A stretch of DNA of 64,000 nucleotides from NCBI RefSeq assembly GCF_029193575.1, contig NZ_JARGCS010000007.1:1-64000 (forward strand), given 5' to 3'. Position 1 is the first letter of the stretch, and each line of letters begins with the position of its first letter. The DNA is from Pseudomonas entomophila (GTDB lineage Bacteria > Pseudomonadota > Gammaproteobacteria > Pseudomonadales > Pseudomonadaceae). This document shows positions 1 to 7,263 of the stretch, piece by piece. Position numbers and translations under genes: made by a program. Under the pieces are notes generated by a model. It ran no database searches. It saw only the letters and a program-made list of their open reading frames with translations, and was not told the origin of the DNA.

Positions 1-978
1 CGCATGCGCCATGCACGCCAATCGTTCGACACCCGGCTGTAACGCCAAGGCGTTATAGCCGGCGTAATCGTCCGTCATCACATAGCCGCGATAATTTTCC
101 AACAAGCGCAGCGGCACTTCCTGCGCACGGCTGGAGGTGTAGTCGAACAGCACGACTTTTCGATCCGGTGGCCCACTGGCTTGCACCCACATCCAGGATT
201 GACTGGTCGGGTCTCGATCCGGTTCTTTAAGGACCTGAACGTGCGTTTCATCGCAATGGATGACCGGGCTTTCCAGCAACCGGTCGCGCATCAGATTCAG
301 CAGCGGTTGCAGGTGCTCGCCGCACTGAATCACCCAACGCGCCAAGGTCTGACGCGGAATCTCGATACCGTGTCGGCTCAGCACTGTTTCGAAACGGTGC
401 AGCGGTAAACCATCGACATACTTGGTCGTCAGCAGCATCGCCAGGACGCTCGGGCTGGCCATGCTCTTTTCGATCAACTGAGCGGGTTTGTCAGCGATGA
501 CCGGAGCGGTTTCGCAACCACGGCAGCCGTAAACTTTACGGATGTGTTTGATCACGCGAATCTGCATCGGAACGATATCCAGCTGCTCGCTGGTTTCGTC
601 ACCGATCACGTGTTTGCGGCAACCGCAGGCACAGGTCAGCTCGTGTTCGGGCAGTTCGTGGATGACTTCAATGCGCGGCAGGTCAGCGGACAGCGGTTTG
701 CGTTTGCCGCGACGCGGGCTCGGGGCAACCACTTCCTCGTCTTCATCGAGCTGAGGTATCGACACGCTTTCCGCCTCATTGAACAACGCGAGTTGCGGCG
801 TGTTGGGCTCAACGGTCTGCTCGGATTTGCGACTAAACAGGCGGTCGCGCAGTAGCTTGATCTGCTCTTGGAGATCAACTATTTGACCCTTATCGACCGT
901 GCGCTCCATCAACAACTGCGCAAGCATCTGCTTGAGCAGTACCGGGTCATCAGGAAGGTCTTCGGGCATGGAAATCAT
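1..978 (-). CDS. tnpC: IS66-family transposase TnpC (partial, 3' end off the left edge)
   Basis: The reading frame is open from an ATG at 978 (a second in-frame ATG lies at 969) to the left edge, giving about 326 codons of a protein normally near 500. The N-terminal part has the leucine-rich helical segment of IS66 transposases. A cysteine cluster follows (CACGCRK, then VYGCRGCE), then the start of the DDE catalytic domain with VIHCDETHVQVLKE, whose first Asp is the probable first catalytic carboxylate, and MTDDYAGYNAL. It lies 18 bases downstream of tnpB. No frameshift was seen in the visible part. It would catalyse cut-and-paste or copy transposition of the element; activity cannot be judged without the missing end. 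Confidence 0.88.
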   Translation of the reverse strand, partial: MISMPEDLPDDPVLLKQMLAQLLMERTVDKGQIVDLQEQIKLLRDRLFSRKSEQTVEPNTPQLALFNEAESVSIPQLDEDEEVVAPSPRRGKRKPLSADLPRIEVIHELPEHELTCACGCRKHVIGDETSEQLDIVPMQIRVIKHIRKVYGCRGCETAPVIADKPAQLIEKSMASPSVLAMLLTTKYVDGLPLHRFETVLSRHGIEIPRQTLARWVIQCGEHLQPLLNLMRDRLLESPVIHCDETHVQVLKEPDRDPTSQSWMWVQASGPPDRKVVLFDYTSSRAQEVPLRLLENYRGYVMTDDYAGYNALALQPGVERLACMAHA

Positions 979-996
979 GCCGCGGATTATACCGAA

Positions 997-1356
997 TCAG
1001 GCGACGAATCGCGGCGTCAAAACCTGATGCGGGCGATTGCGCCAGAGGTCAAAACCGTCGAGTAACCAGTTCAGTTCCAGGACGGTGAGGACAATCGCTT
1101 CGTCGGTCGCGTCAGGTGATGTTTTGAATCGCTCGGATTCCAGGCGTTTGAGCCAAAGGCAAAAGCCGTTGCGCTCCCAGTACAAGATCTTCACGCGGTT
1201 GCGCGGCTTGTTGAGAAACACGAAAAGCACCGGGTCGAAAACCGCCACCTTGATGTCCAACTCGACCAACGCCGCCAAGCCATCAATGGATTTTCGGAAG
1301 TCGACGGGCTTGGGGTAGAGATACACTTTTTCGACTTTGGCGTCGGGACGCATCAT
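997..1356 (-). CDS. tnpB: IS66 family accessory protein TnpB
   Basis: This 119-residue protein has the IS66 Orf2 signature: YLYPKPVDFRKSIDGLA near the start, then VFLNKPRNRVKILYWERNG and FCLWLKRLE. These are hallmarks of the TnpB accessory protein required for IS66 transposition; its biochemical role is not well defined. The frame could be extended upstream to 1389, but the family normally starts at the ATG just before RPDAKVEKVYLY, so I use 1356. It is followed by tnpC on the same strand with an 18-base gap, the usual arrangement. The length agrees with the family (about 115-120 residues). Confidence 0.92.
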   Translation of the reverse strand: MMRPDAKVEKVYLYPKPVDFRKSIDGLAALVELDIKVAVFDPVLFVFLNKPRNRVKILYWERNGFCLWLKRLESERFKTSPDATDEAIVLTVLELNWLLDGFDLWRNRPHQVLTPRFVA

Positions 1357-1441
1357 GGCGTGCGGGCTCCTGAAAGAAATCGGGAGCACAGCATCGACAA
1401 TCAGGTGAGCGCTTTGAATGTGGGGTTTATGGAGCGCTTAC

Positions 1442-1572
1442 AGAGAAAGCATGTCGCGTGGTTTCTCGATCATCGTATGAGCCAGCGCAGTGAAGCGACG
1501 CGGTATTACTACGTGCTGACGGTCCGGCTGCTCGCTCGACGCCTTGAAAAATCATGGGTCTTTAATCTCTGA
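1442..1572 (+). pseudogene. Possible 3' remnant of a gene interrupted by the IS66 element
   Basis: Beyond the likely IS66 end, a plus-strand frame runs to a TGA at 1570-1572. It encodes about 42 residues ending in YYYVLTVRLLARRLEKSW. Third codon positions are GC-rich, as in real Pseudomonas genes. There is no start codon of its own outside the element. It may be the tail of a gene broken by the insertion. I do not recognise the family. It could also be chance. Confidence 0.3.
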
Positions 1573-1715
1573 TTCGGACCTAATGCTGGTGGTAACGAAC
1601 GGCACCAATCGGCTGTCACAGGCCGCTCATACAGAGCTAGAGATATCACTGCTTACTTATGTAAATATTGCGCGCTTTGTGGCTTTATGTGACGCTTAGA
1701 CTTTGACTAATGCCC

Positions 1716-1740
1716 AAAAGCCCGCAGCAGCGGGCTTTTT
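1716..1740 (-). terminator. Rho-independent terminator of the sce7726-sce7725-RES operon
   Basis: A 10-base perfect stem (AAAAGCCCGC / GCGGGCTTTT) with an AGCA loop lies 22 bases past the stop codon of the RES gene. On the minus strand the 3' arm ends in a T run. The same structure could also act on the plus strand. Confidence 0.85.
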
Positions 1741-1761
1741 AATAACTCACATGCTTCGCGA

Positions 1762-2793
1762 TTAAGCCTGCTCGTACTCATGGACAGTCTTGTTTACGAT
1801 GTACTTTATTGGGGCCGCTGGAGTTAATGAGTCTCCATCAAAGAATACATAGTTCTTGCCTTGGCCGAACGAGCTGTTAAAGACAATGCCATCAAATTTC
1901 GCTTCGCTTTTGATGAACTCGCATAAAAATTGAGTGGGGATATAGTCTAGATTGCTGTTTTCAGGTCTGATAGGCTTAGAAAGTTCGTCGGAGAACAGCT
2001 CAAGTAGCCCAAGAAATCCTAATACAGCTGATAGTTGTTCCTCCCCGAAAGCTGAGGCAGAGCAGTGTTTTCTTGGCGATGTTAAGTCAAGGACTGAGAG
2101 CTCGCGCACAGGAGTCATCTGCGCAACATATACACCGCTTGAATTGCTTGGGCGGACCTCGCTTATGCAAGTAATCAAACTGTCCGCCACATATAAATAT
2201 GGGATCCCCAACGGATTTGCCCGTCCTCCGGTAACTATCTCGCATGGCGGGCAGCCCATCTGGTTGGCATCCAAGGGTTTTTCTGATATTCGAGCTCGGA
2301 AGAAGCTTTCCCTTACATCAACTGGGATTTTAAGTTGCTCTAATAGTTGAAATAACACACCTTCATTACTATCGGGTGTTAATCTGCTAAATAAGGACGA
2401 GTGTATAGTGGCCTTTGGGAAAAACCGATTCTTGTGCTTCAGCTCGATCTTGAAATCGTCCCACTGATCGGTATAGCTAGCGACGTCAAAATCAAACGAA
2501 AATCGCTTTTCTGCTGTGTTCTTCCCAAAAATATCATTAACGAGCACCTCTGTCTGCCGAATCCCGTTACTCAAAACGCCATAGGATTTTAAGACTTCAG
2601 AGAAAGGAATCCCATTTTCATCCTCGCGCAAACCGTAGGTGAAAAGTTCCAACTTGTCAGCTAGGCCAGCGGGATCGATGCATGAAACCTGACTCGTACC
2701 GCAGTAACTGCATCGGCTTATCTCGCCCTCTGCGTTTATTTTGGCAACTATCACAGAATCATGAAAACACTGAACGCAGCATCTAGGCATCAT
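1762..2793 (-). CDS. RES-domain protein with N-terminal zinc finger (probable NAD+-consuming enzyme)
   Basis: The 343-residue protein starts with a likely zinc ribbon (C6-x2-C9 and C28-x2-C31). From about residue 160 it shows a RES domain: R166 in FFRARISEKPL, then GRANPLGIPYLYVADS, E212 in CISEVRPS, and S307/S308 in VFNSSFGQG, the Arg-Glu-Ser set that names the family. RES proteins have an ADP-ribosyltransferase-like fold, and characterised members degrade NAD+ by phosphorolysis as type II toxins. The start ATG overlaps the stop of the upstream sce7725-like gene in an ATGA motif and has a GAGGTGA ribosome site. Unlike classical RES toxins there is no adjacent Xre-type antitoxin. It is the last gene of a three-gene operon and is followed by a strong terminator. 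I infer an NAD+-depleting effector role; the zinc finger may sense a ligand. Confidence 0.82.
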   Translation of the reverse strand: MMPRCCVQCFHDSVIVAKINAEGEISRCSYCGTSQVSCIDPAGLADKLELFTYGLREDENGIPFSEVLKSYGVLSNGIRQTEVLVNDIFGKNTAEKRFSFDFDVASYTDQWDDFKIELKHKNRFFPKATIHSSLFSRLTPDSNEGVLFQLLEQLKIPVDVRESFFRARISEKPLDANQMGCPPCEIVTGGRANPLGIPYLYVADSLITCISEVRPSNSSGVYVAQMTPVRELSVLDLTSPRKHCSASAFGEEQLSAVLGFLGLLELFSDELSKPIRPENSNLDYIPTQFLCEFIKSEAKFDGIVFNSSFGQGKNYVFFDGDSLTPAAPIKYIVNKTVHEYEQA

Positions 2794-3698
2794 TCACCTC
2801 TGACGAAATCGCAAGTGGTTTCAATATGATGCTTTATTGAGTACTTCTTCACTTGGCCTAGTCCAGGAAACGGACTGCCTCTTAATGAAACAAGTTCTTG
2901 AAAACCTTGAGTTTTATTGAATATGCCAGGGTTTGCGTCGGAGAATTCCCAGAGTTTTTCGAGCGCCGACTTAAACTTGCCGCCAGGGTTGGCGGGTGAG
3001 TCATCGTTGAAGGAAGAAAAATGACGAACGTACATAGCGTCAAATTCGATTCGATTAATATAGCTCAGGTGGATAGTTACCACATATGCAGGGCCGCCGG
3101 CCTCACTATATTCCTCGCTTAATATTGTGTAATCACCAAAGCCAATGGCATTTGAGTAGGATTTCCATTCGGTATGCAATGATGAGTAGAAGGACTTTTC
3201 CTCATAGTCGGCATTTCGAACTTTCTTATCAAAAAAATCGCCAAATAGAACAACATTTTTCAACAGAGATAGCGCACCAGGATGGATTCTCTCTTTGTTA
3301 ACGAGAACGCAAGACGCGGCACTAAGTTTCTCGACAAACTCTTTATCGATACCCCCGTCTATCAAAATCGCGCTATCAGATAGGGAGAAGCCAAGATCTG
3401 GTAAGAGAGAGAGGTCTGCTATACTTTTTGCTTTGATGCAGGGAACATAGGAGTCTCGATCGCCTGCGATTTTAAGCAAGATCTTTTCGCTTTTAGAGAA
3501 GTCCCCGATGCTAGGATTGATAATTACAAGTGGTTTGATACCTGAATTGCGTAATACCTCAATTGTTTTATGTAGGGGAGCCAGATTCCCCCGTACGGGC
3601 TCAATAACAGGACGAATGAGGTCAGGAGAGATTGTTTCTGCTAGTTCTCTCAGAGCTATCAGTTCGAACTGCTTGCCTCGTAATATTGGGTAGTACAT
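2790..3698 (-). CDS. sce7725 family protein (Beta-protein-like)
   Basis: The 302-residue protein has the pattern of the sce7725 family: an N-terminal MYYPILRGKQFELIALREL, then IRPVIEPVR, PLVIINPSIGDF and AILIDGG. This resembles the repeating beta-alpha units of the phage-related Beta protein family (pfam Beta_protein). No catalytic residues are known to me and no biochemical function is established. Translation is coupled at both ends: the start lies 40 bases inside the 3' end of the sce7726-like gene, and the stop overlaps the RES gene start by four bases. sce7725 and sce7726 families are named as a pair and tend to be adjacent, as here. Codon use is AT-rich relative to the core genome, suggesting transfer. 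Confidence 0.75.
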   Translation of the reverse strand: MYYPILRGKQFELIALRELAETISPDLIRPVIEPVRGNLAPLHKTIEVLRNSGIKPLVIINPSIGDFSKSEKILLKIAGDRDSYVPCIKAKSIADLSLLPDLGFSLSDSAILIDGGIDKEFVEKLSAASCVLVNKERIHPGALSLLKNVVLFGDFFDKKVRNADYEEKSFYSSLHTEWKSYSNAIGFGDYTILSEEYSEAGGPAYVVTIHLSYINRIEFDAMYVRHFSSFNDDSPANPGGKFKSALEKLWEFSDANPGIFNKTQGFQELVSLRGSPFPGLGQVKKYSIKHHIETTCDFVRGE

Positions 3699-4546
3699 GC
3701 AGTGTCCTTACTAAAAGTTTTGTTTAAGTTTTCTGCCAGGCTTCGTCTGTGGCCAGCTCGTAGTTTAAATCCAATCCCCGCCATCAATAAAGAGCGCGGA
3801 AGGGAAAGGATAAAATCTTTTTCGATTTTTCTGCTTTTTTTTAGAATTGTACAAAATGCTTTCCGAACATCTGCAGAGGGTAATTCTTGTAAAATGCTTT
3901 CGCATGCAGAAAAAATTTCTGTGTTTGGGTAGTCTACATTTTGATCTGAAAGTGCCATTACAATATCTCGATATTCGTGTACGCGAAGAGAGCGCATTAG
4001 AATTGAGATATCAACAGGCTCTGTTGATATCACTGCTTCTCGGATTGTCCGGAGATTTTTCCTGGGGGTTAACTCCAGAATCCCTACGTCATTATCGCAA
4101 GAGTTCAAAACTTTCGATAAGTGTGACTTACCTACAACAACATAAACTTTATCAAATAACTTCTTGTAGGAAGCTAGTTGCTCGGGAAGACGATCCAGAT
4201 TGTCAAAGTCTGATTTTATTTCGTAGCATGTAGAAGTGCCGTTTAAAATAACGCAATCGGCCTTGTTTCGGCCAACTCTGAATTCAGGCAATACGGTTGC
4301 TGTATTAAGGGAATGTCTCCCTAAAAGCAATCTCTCGGCGACAATGTTTTTAAAAAAATACTCAGCCCTATATTCTTTTGAAAGAGCTGAATATGAGTGT
4401 TCAAATACTTCTGCGGCGGTAAATTCTTCTCTGAGGCCACCTCTGAAATGGGTTGCCACCTTCAAGAGAAAGTCGAAATTTCCGGATGCTACTTCCGTGA
4501 GCCGCTTGCTGGAGAACAGTCTCGCTGCATCTCTTGTAGTGAACAC
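3659..4546 (-). CDS. sce7726 family protein with PD-(D/E)XK-like nuclease core
   Basis: The 295-residue protein begins at a GTG (4544-4546) with AGAGG upstream. Residues 60-140 carry a restriction-endonuclease-like core: AEYFFKNIVAERLLLG, then E88 in LPEFRVGRNKADCVIL with D97, then E109-I-K111 in CYEIKSDFD, then Q123 in LPEQLASYKK and a final VYVVVGK strand. This is the E...D...ExK...Q arrangement of PD-(D/E)XK nucleases, seen directly in the sequence. The C-terminal half is helical and unassigned. It is the first gene of an overlapping operon with sce7725-like and RES genes. I infer a DNA- or RNA-cleaving or nucleic-acid-sensing component; function of the family is not established. Confidence 0.78.
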   Translation of the reverse strand: MFTTRDAARLFSSKRLTEVASGNFDFLLKVATHFRGGLREEFTAAEVFEHSYSALSKEYRAEYFFKNIVAERLLLGRHSLNTATVLPEFRVGRNKADCVILNGTSTCYEIKSDFDNLDRLPEQLASYKKLFDKVYVVVGKSHLSKVLNSCDNDVGILELTPRKNLRTIREAVISTEPVDISILMRSLRVHEYRDIVMALSDQNVDYPNTEIFSACESILQELPSADVRKAFCTILKKSRKIEKDFILSLPRSLLMAGIGFKLRAGHRRSLAENLNKTFSKDTACTTQYYEASSSN

Positions 4547-4820
4547 TTTTAGACCTCTTACACTACGTCAGCGATCGTCAGACCCTTGCTTGGCATCTTT
4601 CCGACAGACGGTGCTATTTTCATTTCTACGCTAGCCAAAATACGCTGGGTGCAGCACCCGCGAGCAGCATACAGGGTGTTTCTACCAGTGCAAGATGGCC
4701 AGCACGTACCTAAGGCTAAGGATACGCCAACATGAAAGGCTGCGCATAAACTAATGCTTGCTCGGCGCTAGGATGAGCAGCCTAACCAGTCGCGTTCCAT
4801 TTCTCGCCTGGAGGAGAGCA

Positions 4821-5030
4821 ATGCTACGGAAGCCCCAAGCGCCTTACCCTTACGACTCACGAGCGTCGGACTGCTCTTGCTATGTTGGGGTTAACTGGGC
4901 ATTGGGGTGGGTAGTCTTTTCGTCGATACTCTGTACTCATTCATCTTTACGTGGCTGCCCAACCTTCACGCTTCGCAAGCCAAGCCGTCACGCTCACTGG
5001 AAACAGTACGTCGATACCATGTTAAGGTGA
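4821..5030 (+). CDS. Doubtful small open frame (69 aa) with a good ribosome site
   Basis: An ATG at 4821 is preceded by GGAGGAG at a normal distance (4810-4816), and the frame runs 69 codons to a TGA at 5028-5030. The product is Cys- and Trp-rich (for example WALGWVVFSS) with no family I recognise, and its composition is not convincingly protein-like. It lies in AT-rich island DNA and its 3' end overlaps the inverted repeat at 5012-5050. I list it because the ribosome site is unusually good; it may well be chance. Confidence 0.2.
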   Translation: MLRKPQAPYPYDSRASDCSCYVGVNWALGWVVFSSILCTHSSLRGCPTFTLRKPSRHAHWKQYVDTMLR

Positions 5031-5050
5031 GGAATGCTGACATGGTATCG
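5012..5050. repeat. Perfect 11-bp inverted repeat, 17-base spacer
   Basis: CGATACCATGT at 5012-5022 is matched by ACATGGTATCG at 5040-5050. No T run follows on either strand, so a classical terminator is not indicated. It may be an operator, a mobile-element end or an RNA structure. Confidence 0.6.
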
Positions 5051-5093
5051 GGATACTCAGTCAAGAAAATTATTGAACTATTATAGGCTCCTC

Positions 5094-5120
5094 ACTAATA
5101 TAGCGAATGGCTATATTAGT
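5094..5120. repeat. AT-rich perfect 11-bp hairpin at the 3' end of the DUF3883 gene
   Basis: ACTAATATAGC (5094-5104) pairs with GCTATATTAGT (5110-5120) around a 5-base loop. It starts right at the stop codon of the minus-strand gene that ends at 5120. It may protect the mRNA 3' end or act as a weak terminator; there is no clean T run. Confidence 0.55.
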
Positions 5121-6133
5121 CAGACTGTTTGACTCTCCGACTTCGGGATAAACTTTCCGATGTATACATAGGGTTCTAGATCAAACGCTTGCTTCAGCCC
5201 GAGAGCATCGTATTCAGTTATGCTAGGAGTTTCGGACAGGGCAGAAGTAACCATAGCAAGACGCCATGCTGGGTTGGCTAATACACCCTTTCCATACTCA
5301 TTCCGAGTAATAAAGAATTGAGGAGTGGGACTTGATGTACCTTTGACCTCGACGTGCAGCACTGATTTACCTTTGGTAAAAGCAAAGTCATACCCACAGG
5401 GTAGATGCGTAACGCGTTCGCAGGCATATCCTTTTGCTTTGTAGTACTCAATAACGGCGCACTCTGCTGCCAGTTCCACCTTTTTTCGATGCTCTGGTGT
5501 ACCGAATCCTTTTAGAGGATCGGCTGCGTCGAGTTCGGGATCGGGTAACGATCCTTCGTTAGGGTTCTGGATAGCGAATCGGGTCATCGCTTTCAGACGA
5601 CTGTTGAGAAGTTTCAGTACGCGCGTTTTGTTCTTATTAATGTCTATGCCTGGTCCTTCTAGGAAGGAATATTTGCCCTGCCTCACGGACGGATCCGAAA
5701 AGGGCATAGTTCGATACTCAGGCGGAACGAAGTATGCGGTATTGCTAGAGATGCAGTACGACCAGTCATAGGCCGGGTGCACAGCATCACCTCGCTTTTT
5801 GACCAGACTCTCTGGAGGTTCAAGCCATTCACCATGAAGGGTGGCATTTTCGTACCAACCGACAATATGGACGCCAGTGTGCTTTGGATTTTTCGCGAGG
5901 CAAATCACTGTCCAACCATTTGGATCATCGTTTGACGGTGCATACTCGCTTGCTTGGGGCGGAACATAACAATAATAGGTTCCATCAGGCCCAGGGTTAA
6001 AGTTAAAAGCCTCGTGCCCCCGTCCTTCGTTTTTTTTGCCCTTGTTTTCGTTGATCCACCCAAAATTACCGTCGACCGGGCCGCCGCGATAATATTCCGA
6101 CCAGCCGAACTTCACCCATAGAATTTTTTTCAC
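5120..6133 (-). CDS. DUF3883 domain protein with restriction-endonuclease-like core
   Basis: The 337-residue protein has two parts. Residues 1-110 form a Trp- and Tyr-rich domain (WVKFGWSEYYRGG, GHEAFNFNPGPDGTYYCYVP, GWTVICLAKNP, VHIVGWYENA) that recalls PUA/EVE-like recognition modules, although this is only a resemblance. Residues 215-305 match DUF3883: VELAAECAVIEYYKAKGY, D249 in CGYDFAF, E262-V-K264 in HVEVKGTSS, and FFITRNEY. The D...ExK set is a PD-(D/E)XK nuclease signature. A reader domain fused to a nuclease is the architecture of modification-dependent restriction enzymes, so I infer a defence role. It is not in an overlapping operon: 119 bases separate it from the gene upstream. 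Confidence 0.72.
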   Translation of the reverse strand: MKKILWVKFGWSEYYRGGPVDGNFGWINENKGKKNEGRGHEAFNFNPGPDGTYYCYVPPQASEYAPSNDDPNGWTVICLAKNPKHTGVHIVGWYENATLHGEWLEPPESLVKKRGDAVHPAYDWSYCISSNTAYFVPPEYRTMPFSDPSVRQGKYSFLEGPGIDINKNKTRVLKLLNSRLKAMTRFAIQNPNEGSLPDPELDAADPLKGFGTPEHRKKVELAAECAVIEYYKAKGYACERVTHLPCGYDFAFTKGKSVLHVEVKGTSSPTPQFFITRNEYGKGVLANPAWRLAMVTSALSETPSITEYDALGLKQAFDLEPYVYIGKFIPKSESQTV

Positions 6134-6252
6134 AGACCTTGCCCTGCCCTGGTTGATTTCGTATGTCGGGTTAGATCATACAAACTGAGAATGCCACGCG
6201 CATATTATTTCGTGCGTGGCACTACGCTGAGCACATCAGCTGAAAATCTCAA

Positions 6253-6972
6253 CTATGAGACGTTAACGGTGATTACGCGAACCGAAATTCGTTTATCAGG
6301 AAATCCCGGTTTCGCGGCTAGGTAATCGGTATTAACAACTTCGGACGACACCAGCTTCAAATTGGCACCTTCGGCGAACAGAACCTCATTTTCATGGCCC
6401 AAGTTTGTACCATTGCGCTTATAAGCAAAGACATTCGTTTTTGGGCTAGTTACTTTTAGCACGAACAAATCAATGCGGCCTGCGTCGTATGCTTTGCTTC
6501 GGTGGTCTGCATTTCGCAGGGCTACCTGGGGACAAAATGATGTAGATAAAGGACGATCCGTGACTAACGTGGCACAGTCAGGCCACAGCCCTGCATGAAA
6601 AAGGCACTGGCCCTCACTCAGCACCTTTGCGATTTCATTTATCTCTGCCGATACCTTGGCAAAGTCACAATTCGGATATGACTTCTGATACCGCGCCAGC
6701 GCATCAGGAGTTTTGGATGGCATAGCTTGTCGCCACTGCTTGTGGGCGGAACTGTCATCCAGCGCTGCGTTGATGAAGTTTCCGAGGCCGTTGTCGGCTC
6801 CGACGCGGCCCATATAGACAGCTGCGTCGTAAGCGTTCGCAACTGTTGCCTCTAGTCTGACCTTTACGCGCATATGGAAATTGCTGGCCGCCAGCATCTC
6901 CTCAACGGTGGGATACCTTGTTTCCCATTTTTCGTAGGGGGGCGAAAAAGTGTTTACAAGAGGAAGGCTCAT
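6253..6972 (-). CDS. Probable ADP-ribosyltransferase-fold protein
   Basis: The 239-residue protein lacks a signal peptide. Its C-terminal half looks like a mono-ADP-ribosyltransferase: CLFHAGLW around H126, where the Arg of R-S-E enzymes or the His of H-Y-E enzymes would be; PLSTSF with S143-T144-S145; and GHENEVLFAEGANLKLVS with E194-x-E196. These are the three motif positions expected of the fold. The N-terminal 115 residues are helical with no recognised domain. The His in motif 1 combined with STS and ExE is not the standard mix. Target unknown. It lies in the island between the DUF3883 gene and an IS5 element, and the RES protein nearby has a related fold. I infer a NAD+-using toxin or defence effector; no antitoxin is evident. 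Confidence 0.6.
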   Translation of the reverse strand: MSLPLVNTFSPPYEKWETRYPTVEEMLAASNFHMRVKVRLEATVANAYDAAVYMGRVGADNGLGNFINAALDDSSAHKQWRQAMPSKTPDALARYQKSYPNCDFAKVSAEINEIAKVLSEGQCLFHAGLWPDCATLVTDRPLSTSFCPQVALRNADHRSKAYDAGRIDLFVLKVTSPKTNVFAYKRNGTNLGHENEVLFAEGANLKLVSSEVVNTDYLAAKPGFPDKRISVRVITVNVS

Positions 6973-7259
6973 TCACAAAATCCTTTTTTCAGTGGTCATT
7001 CTGCTGCAACTCCATCCAGGTCCCCATAGTAAATGTCGGGGTGGCGCTAAGGAGATGTACAGAATGCCATCATTCGTCCTCGGTATCACCTACGAAAACA
7101 CGACGCACGCTTGGTGTGTAATTTCGGTGCTTTTTCGGAGAGGAGGATCTGAAAGCGTAAGGGATCGTGCGAGCACCAAAGGATATTTTTAGGGATAGCG
7201 GCCTATATGAAAAATAATAAATCCATTTAGAATCATACTATTATACGTATTTTCGACTC

Positions 7260-7263
7260 CTAG
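7260..7263. repeat. CTAG flank, left target-site duplication of the IS5 element
   Basis: CTAG here and at 8209-8212 flank the element. IS427-group elements duplicate short CTAG-like targets. The transposase stop codon TAG is read from this flank on the minus strand. Confidence 0.7.

Larger units (their letters stand above)
1..1441 (-). mobile_element. IS66-family insertion sequence, left part outside the window
   Basis: Two transposition genes of the IS66 type, tnpB and tnpC, lie in this order on the minus strand. The probable terminal repeat lies at 1431-1441: read inward on the minus strand it begins GTAAGCGCTCC, and IS66 ends usually start with GTAA. If this is the end, the next eight bases (1442-1449, AGAGAAAG) would be one copy of the target duplication; the other copy lies left of the window. 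No tnpA is present between the end and tnpB, only about 85 bases, so the element is of the tnpB-tnpC type or has lost tnpA. The end was picked by eye and needs the other end for proof. Confidence 0.7.
1357..1761. other. 405-base stretch without an intact gene
   Basis: This holds the upstream part and putative terminal repeat of the IS66 element (to 1441), the possible gene remnant (1442-1572), and about 140 AT-rich bases leading to the terminator at 1716-1740. I see no other gene or RNA here. Confidence 0.6.
4547..5119. other. 573-base intergenic stretch, no confident gene
   Basis: This separates two minus-strand gene groups. It should contain the promoter of the sce7726 operon near 4560-4660, but I could not pick a clear one. 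It holds a short palindrome GGGTGCAGCACCC (4647-4659), a weak small open frame (4821-5030), and two perfect inverted repeats (5012-5050 and 5094-5120). I see no tRNA or known RNA. Confidence 0.6.

Noticed and set aside
181..1065. Several plus-strand frames across the IS66 tnpC gene
   Set aside because: The minus strand encodes a continuous IS66 transposase; the plus-strand products show no family signs.
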